This document shows positions 57,936-64,000 of a DNA stretch of 64,000 bases, in pieces. Under the pieces are notes generated by a model, which searched no databases, had not been told where the DNA came from, and worked only from the letters and a program-made list of their open reading frames with translations. A program made the position numbers and the translations under genes. The DNA is from Actinostola sp. cb2023 (Eukaryota; Cnidaria; Anthozoa; Actiniaria; Actinostolidae): the NCBI GenBank assembly GCA_033675265.1, contig JAUJYZ010001308.1, positions 585,494-649,493 of the forward strand, written 5' to 3'. Numbering within the stretch: the first letter of the stretch is position 1; every line of letters begins with the position of its first letter.

Positions 57936-60580
57936 AAATATTTATCACTATCTCTATATCTTTTTTATATAACTTTTCTTTGTGAACTTTTTATTTATTT
58001 CAGTGCCTTTTACATAATATAGAATACATACTACCGTATCTATTTGACGTTGATGTATGTTTTAGGATCTAGAACAAATAGCATCATTTTATATATGAGG
58101 ACATTGTGGTATTCGCAACTGTTTTTGTTTCCTGTATCAATATTCATGTATCACTGTATTCCATGCAAATCATGTATTTGTACATATTCCTATTTTAGCC
58201 ATATAAATTTGAAATCCAGTTTTGGTGTCAACATCTGCTTAATAAACAGTGTTCACCGTAGTTGGTTGATTATAGTTCATGACAGTGTGTGCATGACTAT
58301 CACACAAATTCACCATGACGTGAATAAAATAGTTGATTTATCATGAGCTAAATATACATCACAGTGTCAGACTAGACTATGCCCACTTATGAGTCCTCAA
58401 GTCACATGTGTTTCAGTTATATGAGGTAATTGTTTCAAGGTACAAAGTCCATATTTGTACTTTCACATTGCCGCTTACAATAACATGTATTTACTTATGC
58501 AATTAATGAAACAACTTGATATCAAAACACTAGACTGACACTAGGATAAGATATGTGGCATAAAAAAGCTGAATTCATTTTAGATAGATTGAACACCTAT
58601 TAAAGAAACATAACCATGTACTTTTAATTAATTATGTATTAATAAATACTGTATATTATCAGATGTAATCGAAAGACAAATTCAATTAAAATTGTAATTT
58701 ACACCTTCCAAAATTTAGAAATTAATCAAATTTTAAAATACCATTTATATGACAGTTCAAAAAAAAAATTAAAAAATTAAAAAAAACAAGTATACTAGCT
58801 GTAGCGTTTCTCACTTTTAAAATTTGGACAGATTCTGTCTTCTTGATGTCATCTACAGCACAAGTTCAAAGTCGATATATGATATCTTATTGTTCTAATT
58901 GTACATCTAATTAACATTCATTACATTCATGTTTACATGCAAAACACACACCATATCACAACAACTGACATACAAGTTTCGTTACAGAATAAAAGCCAGT
59001 TGAGAACTATATTATATAATACGTAGAAGCTAGAACTCCGCTAGATCACTTGGGAAAAAATCAATGCAAAAAGAACAATCCATGCGATCCATGCTTTCAT
59101 TGTTCAAGAACAAAAACATATAATTACAGCCAGTGTTTTGAACAAAAAAAAAAATGAAATAGTTGAAACACTGAGCCTATATGGGAACATTTGCAGTCAA
59201 ATACTCTTGCCAGATAAATCTCCGCAAGATGAACGAACAATCAACACAAAATATGATCAAGGTCCGTGCCAATCAGATTTGCCCATACCTGCTTTTGAGC
59301 TCTGCTCAAACTGCTGCATTTGTATCGACGGTGAGTATGTGGACTCTTCATTACTAGACACGAACCCAACATGTTCCAGTGTTCAAATGAGAAGAAATCC
59401 TGCAGTTAGACGGTGCTTCATAGCGATAAACACGCTAAGCTAAAAATATGACAAGCTTATAATTCTATTGTCCACTGGACTTGGCAAGTCACCAATGTTT
59501 TGATCAAATAACATGACACGTCCTTTGTTACATCACTCTTCAAAAGATGACAGCTCTCGTGAAAGACAGTCACCAGAAAAATAGCTGAAAGAAAACTAGG
59601 ACGATTTGCTTAATATTTTTCGACAAAACGAAAGTACTTCTAGAAAATGAAAGTGTAATTTATTACTGAAACTTTATTGCACAATACTATAGCTCGTCTA
59701 CTTCAGGAAAATTCGTGAATCAAATAGGATGTTGGTTTCAGCTAAATACATGTTAGGTGTGTCACCGGCTTATATTCCAGAATATAACGTTTTTGCGGCC
59801 AGGCTGACGTTGAACTTTCTTCGCCAAGTACTTACTATTCAGTTTAATATCATTTCATCTTAGTGAATCCCTTGTCTCGGGATGGAGTGGAGAAAACAAT
59901 ATGAAAATGAAAGAGATGCAAATTGTTTTTGAATAGAATATTGTACGTGTTAATTCTTCGGAACTGGTGGTTGTCTAATCCGTGAATCTCATGCGATATG
60001 TAGCATGCCATGTACAATCTTGAACTATCACGAAACTTAAAAAAAAAAAAAAAATGAAAAGAAGAAAGAAGAAAATAAAAGTCGCCAAATTGAGTTTCCT
60101 TAATCTTTGTATATATCACAGCAACCCATAGTTTGTTGATAACATGTTTGATAGTTTAATTCAAGCACGTTTAGTAGGTAGTGACCCGGAAATATATTTT
60201 AAAACATGAACCTTGAACTCGATGCAATTAATAAACTAAATATTAACTAAGATTAACTAAGATGGGATCAGCCTGATCTCATCAATACTTCTCCATTGTC
60301 GATTGATTGATTTATACCCTGCTATTGGATGTAGACGAATGTAAGCTTACAGTAAAATAATTTTGACAGCTATAATATTACGCTATATGGCGATGTGTCA
60401 AGGGCAATCAATGATCGGGATTTCTCGTACGCCTTATAGACTTTGTCAAAGTGAGCTAACAGTATCCCTTGTAAATGATCAATGTACCGGGAATTCAGCT
60501 AGATTAGGGCTATTAAGGTCATTAATGTACGTTTCATGTTATTTGATTGTTTCTGATTATAATAACGTTTCTAAACTAAC
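57936..60580. other. AT-rich spacer, no gene recognised
   Basis: Frames up to about 100 codons occur but have no recognised domain or splice support. The one at 59138-59443 (+) is Cys-rich near CSNCCICIDGEY. DENN-domain exons expected upstream of the SBF gene were looked for by eye and not found. Confidence 0.35.
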
Positions 60581-60652
60581 CGCAACACTGGTTGTGGCCG
60601 CTTCATCAAATATCTGCAAAAGTTGTTGTGGATGCATGGACATCCCTGCCAT
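60581..60652 (-). CDS. Candidate first coding exon of a minus-strand gene
   Basis: ATG at 60652 gives MAGMSMHPQQLLQIFDEAAT followed by TSVA, then a good donor G|GTTAGT at 60580. It is placed head-to-head with the methionine synthase reductase gene. No continuing exon was identified, so it could be chance. Confidence 0.25.
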
Positions 60653-60719
60653 AACTTTCACAATCGGCTAAGTCTAGAAAAGTAGAGCGAATTCTTGGCC
60701 TCTTCCGCTTAATTTCATG

Positions 60720-61095
60720 ATCTTACTCATAAACAAAACTTCGCCATTTTGTTTTATGTTCTTTTTGGTCACGTGAGTATTGTATTCCATTCTGTCTCAT
60801 GCTTGCAACATTAATTTACTGCGGGGGGAGGGGGTCGAGGGTCATTTTAGCTGACTTCAATTTTTTGAGTCTCGCGTAAGGATGGACGAAAATATTAACA
60901 AAATCGGAAACTTTTGCTATGAAGAAATGTTAATAAACCAGTGTCCTGGAACATCTAGTTATTATATGCCATACATTATTTTATCAAAATGCAGATATAT
61001 TTTACCCCCTTCACTTCTGTTTAACTTATAACGCCTCTTGTGATTGGCTAAGGAAAATTGTCCAATCAGAAATCAGTTTATATTAAATCTCCATA
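60720..61095 (+). promoter_or_regulatory. Probable promoter of the MTRR gene, possibly bidirectional
   Basis: Contains TGATTGGCT at about 61041 and GTCCAATCAG at about 61060, an inverted pair of CCAAT boxes, 35-55 bp before the first in-frame ATG at 61096. A G-rich run GCGGGGGGAGGGGG sits near 60821. Confidence 0.45.
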
Positions 61096-63358
61096 TTGCA
61101 CAACATTTCGTGGATGTTTCGGCTGAATTTCTCTACTTCATTGTTGCTTATTATTGTATCAAGAACATATAGAATGCCAGTTTCTTCTCATTTTGTGATT
61201 CTTTACGGGTCTGAGACGGGACAAGCTCAAGCAATAGCTGAAGAAATCCACGAGAATTCAACTCAACATGGCCTCCAATCCAAACTCTTCTGTCTCAGTC
61301 AAACAGAGAAAAAATTCAGTCTAGAAAATGAGCCTTTGGTGGTGTTTGTCGTGTCTACTACTGGCGATGGTGAACCACCAGATACCATGTGCAAGTTTAT
61401 GAGACGTCTTAGGAAGAAGACTCTACCAACAGACCATTTAAAAGATTGTCAGTATGCTCTCTTAGCTCTTGGGGACACAAATTATACCAATTTCTGTAAT
61501 AACGGCAAAACTCTGGATAGAAGGTTGCTAGGTCTTGGTGCCAAGCAGTTTTATAACACGGGTTATGCAGACGATGCTGTGGGCTTAGAGCTGGTTGTGG
61601 ATCCATGGATAAATGGACTATGGAGTGGTGTAAAGACATACTTGGGATTGGACAACAAAGAAAGCATCAGTAATGGGATAGCTAGTGACATTCTAGAATC
61701 CAATAACAGTAATACCAATGAGGAACCTTGTACAGTTGAGAAGTTGAAACAGACACCTGATGATGAAATTGAAGTCAAGAAAGATTCTGAACCAGATGAG
61801 AGCAGTGGTTTAAAGAGTGTTGGCACTATTGACGAGACTAAGAATACGAAAGATCAGACTATAAAGAGTATGGATACTACAGAGACCTCATCTACATCTA
61901 CATGTTCTTCAAATCCAGGTCATGCCACACTTAGAGCATCATCAGAACCATTGTGTTCAAGTGCCTTGTCAATTCCTCTCTTGTCTTCTCAGTATCTGAC
62001 AGTAGAGTATGATGCAACTGCAAGCGCATCACATGACAAAGAAGATACATGCTTCCATCACAACCAATCATTTTCTATGGCAACAATTTTGTCAGCTAAA
62101 ACTTTAACTTCAAAAGATGCTGTTAAAACTGCCCTTGAAGTTGAATTGGATATAACTGGCTGTGGTTTGGATTATGAACCAGGGGACTCATTTGATGTTT
62201 TGTGCAGCAACAGTGAACTAGAAGTTGCTGAATTGATAAATATCCTTGGTCTTCAAACCAAGGCAGAGATGCCATTTTCAGTGCAGGTTGCTGAAGGCAC
62301 AACCAAGAAGGTAGCTGTTAGACCCAGTTATATTCCTGATCCTTGTACTATAAAGGCTGCATTACTTCATTGCCTGGAAATTAGAACTGTCCCCAAGAAA
62401 GCCATGCTTAGAATGTTTGTTGAGTATACAGACAATCCTCAAGAGAAACGTCGTCTCCAAGAACTGTGTAGCAAACAAGGCACTAAAGACTATCAGACAT
62501 TCATTCGACAGCCAAGTGCCTCTTTACTAGAGTTAATGAAGGCTTTTCCATCATGCTGTCCACCTTTTGAGAGACTGTTAGAACATATTCCACAACTGAC
62601 CCCAAGACCCTACTCTGTAGCCAGCTCACCACTGAGAGACCTAAACAAGCTTAAATTTGTGTTCAATATTATTGAATTTCCACCCTATGAAGGCTTGCGT
62701 AGTGAAAGAACTGGGGTCTGTACAGGATGTCTCAGCAGGGCGACAATAAGCATGCGAGACGAAGGTTCACTTGTCGATGGTATGACAAGGCTACAGCTTG
62801 ATGAGCAGCCAAGTACCCAAAGTATTAAAGTACCAGTAACTGCCAGGAAGAAAAATCAATTCAAACTACCAAAGGATGCCAAGACACCAATAATAATGAT
62901 TGGTCCAGGAACTGGAGTTGCTCCTTTTTTAGGCTTCCTAGAGCATAGAAAGCTTGAATGTGAAGACAGAGACCCCAAGGAAGCATTTGGACCAACATGG
63001 CTGTTCTTTGGATGTAGAAATAGCAATCAAGATTTCCTTTACAAAGATGAACTGAAGTCCTATGAATCATCTGGTGTCCTTACCAACCTTTTAGTCGCCT
63101 TCTCAAGAGAAGAAATGCTGTACCACCCGATATGTACAGGATAATTTGAGACTACACTCCACAGAGATAGCAACGATGTTACTAGATGGCAATGCTGTTG
63201 TGTATGTGTGTGGTGATGCCAAGAACATGGCAAAGGATGTATTTGCAGCTTTTTGTGAAATTGTGGAGCAATATCTAGGTGTTGACAAAGTTGACGCAGT
63301 CAAAGAGATGGCCAAGTTACGAGCTAAGAAGCAATACCACGAAGATGTCTGGACTTGA
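61096..63358 (+). CDS. MTRR: Methionine synthase reductase, intronless, with one frameshift
   Basis: One uninterrupted frame 61096-63144, then a second 63146-63358 in the next frame. The ATG at 61096 adds a hydrophobic leader (FRLNFSTSLLLIIVSRTYR), possibly mitochondrial. The ATG at 61174 (MPVSSHFVILYGSETGQ) matches the usual cytosolic start. Domains: flavodoxin/FMN about 32-175 (YGSETGQAQAIAEE, STTGDGEPPDT, LGDTNYTNFCNNGK); variable Ser/Thr-rich linker about 190-310; FAD domain with RPYSVASSP near 504 and GVCTGCLSR; NADPH domain with IGPGTGVAPFLGF near 600, FFGCRNSNQDFLY and, after the shift, VYVCGDAKNMAKDVF, ending EDVWT. It reactivates methionine synthase by reductive methylation of cob(II)alamin. 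A base appears to be missing at about 63122-63131, between LYHP and RYVQDNLRLHS. Confidence 0.9.
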
Positions 63359-64000
63359 CGTTAATGTGGTCTTCTTTATATACAAGACTGAATTCAAGAT
63401 TGAACTATTTTTACAACGTCTCTAAGTGAGATTGTGAAATTTGAGCTGTTTTATGTTGTTGCATTATATGCATATATTATATATAAATAACATCTTTGAC
63501 CAATAGTTATTTCAAACTATATCTTGGTTTAATGCTTTGTTCATCTAACATCGCAATGAACATTTTAATGGCATGGTCCGTTATTAATAATTATATAAAA
63601 AAATATTAAAGAGAAACAGTGAAATTAATTGGTTATTAATGTTGCGGTATATATTATTATTATTATATATTAGGCTACTTGGAATTGAAGGATGTAGGGA
63701 AACACATTTCATGTTTAATCAATCAATATATTTGCTGAAACAATTACTTCTGTGAAATGCAGGTAGTTAAAGGGTCAGACAGACCTGCTATCGGAAGTGA
63801 AACTAAAATTAAAATCAGAATAATGTGTTTGTGCTATGATATTTATCCTACCATCCATGCCATTACATGTAGAGATGAACAAAGTAAATAATTACTGTGA
63901 CATCAAAAAACTACCTACTAGAAAATGCCATGTTTACAATAATGATTGTAACAACGATTACAATTGTCAGATGCATGTGACAATAGATCATATATAGCCC
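63359..64000 (+). other. 3' UTR of MTRR and downstream AT-rich sequence
   Basis: ATTAAA near 63605 is a possible poly(A) signal after an A-run. No gene is recognised up to the window edge. Confidence 0.4.

Overview
The window is animal nuclear DNA: multi-exon genes with GT-AG introns, C2H2 zinc fingers, long AT-rich intergenic stretches, microsatellites and many short inverted-repeat transposons. Gene content points to an anthozoan cnidarian, probably a stony coral. The main clues are a secreted PAN/EGF/fibrinogen-like gene resembling coral skeletal-matrix proteins, and the abundant MITEs. This assignment is inference; nothing in the sequence names the species.

Layout, left to right. 1-3655 (+): 3' end of a JmjC/cupin_8 gene with an EF-hand, with a SINE-derived 113-bp minisatellite in an intron. 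4-9.6 kb: AT-rich DNA around a nested set of foldback and piggyBac-like elements. 9635-11710 (+): six-finger C2H2 protein with a single coding exon. 13778-19710 (+): a 16-exon phospholipase-B-like gene with signal peptide, Ig-like domain, SGNH domain and C-terminal membrane helix; its catalytic Ser and oxyanion Asn are replaced. 22123-28375 (+): two-exon rolling-stone-like membrane protein, followed by about 45 copies of a 66-71 bp repeat. 33972-39382 (+): PAN-EGF-fibrinogen-like secreted protein, whose last codons and 3' flank are amplified into a minisatellite of more than 5 kb with a 1.37-kb higher-order period. 45476-57346 (-): 3' two thirds of an SBF/MTMR5-MTMR13 pseudophosphatase (GRAM, dead myotubularin, C-terminal PH) in 24 recognised exons. 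61096-63358 (+): intronless methionine synthase reductase with one frameshift.

The genes look functionally unrelated. The unifying oddity is the repeats. Two arrays duplicate an exon end together with its 5' splice site, one duplicates a stop-codon region, one fills an entire intron, and one abuts a 3' splice site. The second theme is nested non-autonomous DNA transposons with readable target-site duplications: TTAA, TTA, a 7-bp class and a 9-bp class.

Most exon boundaries were fixed by reading phase across GT-AG junctions and by remembered family consensus. No database search or aligner was available.
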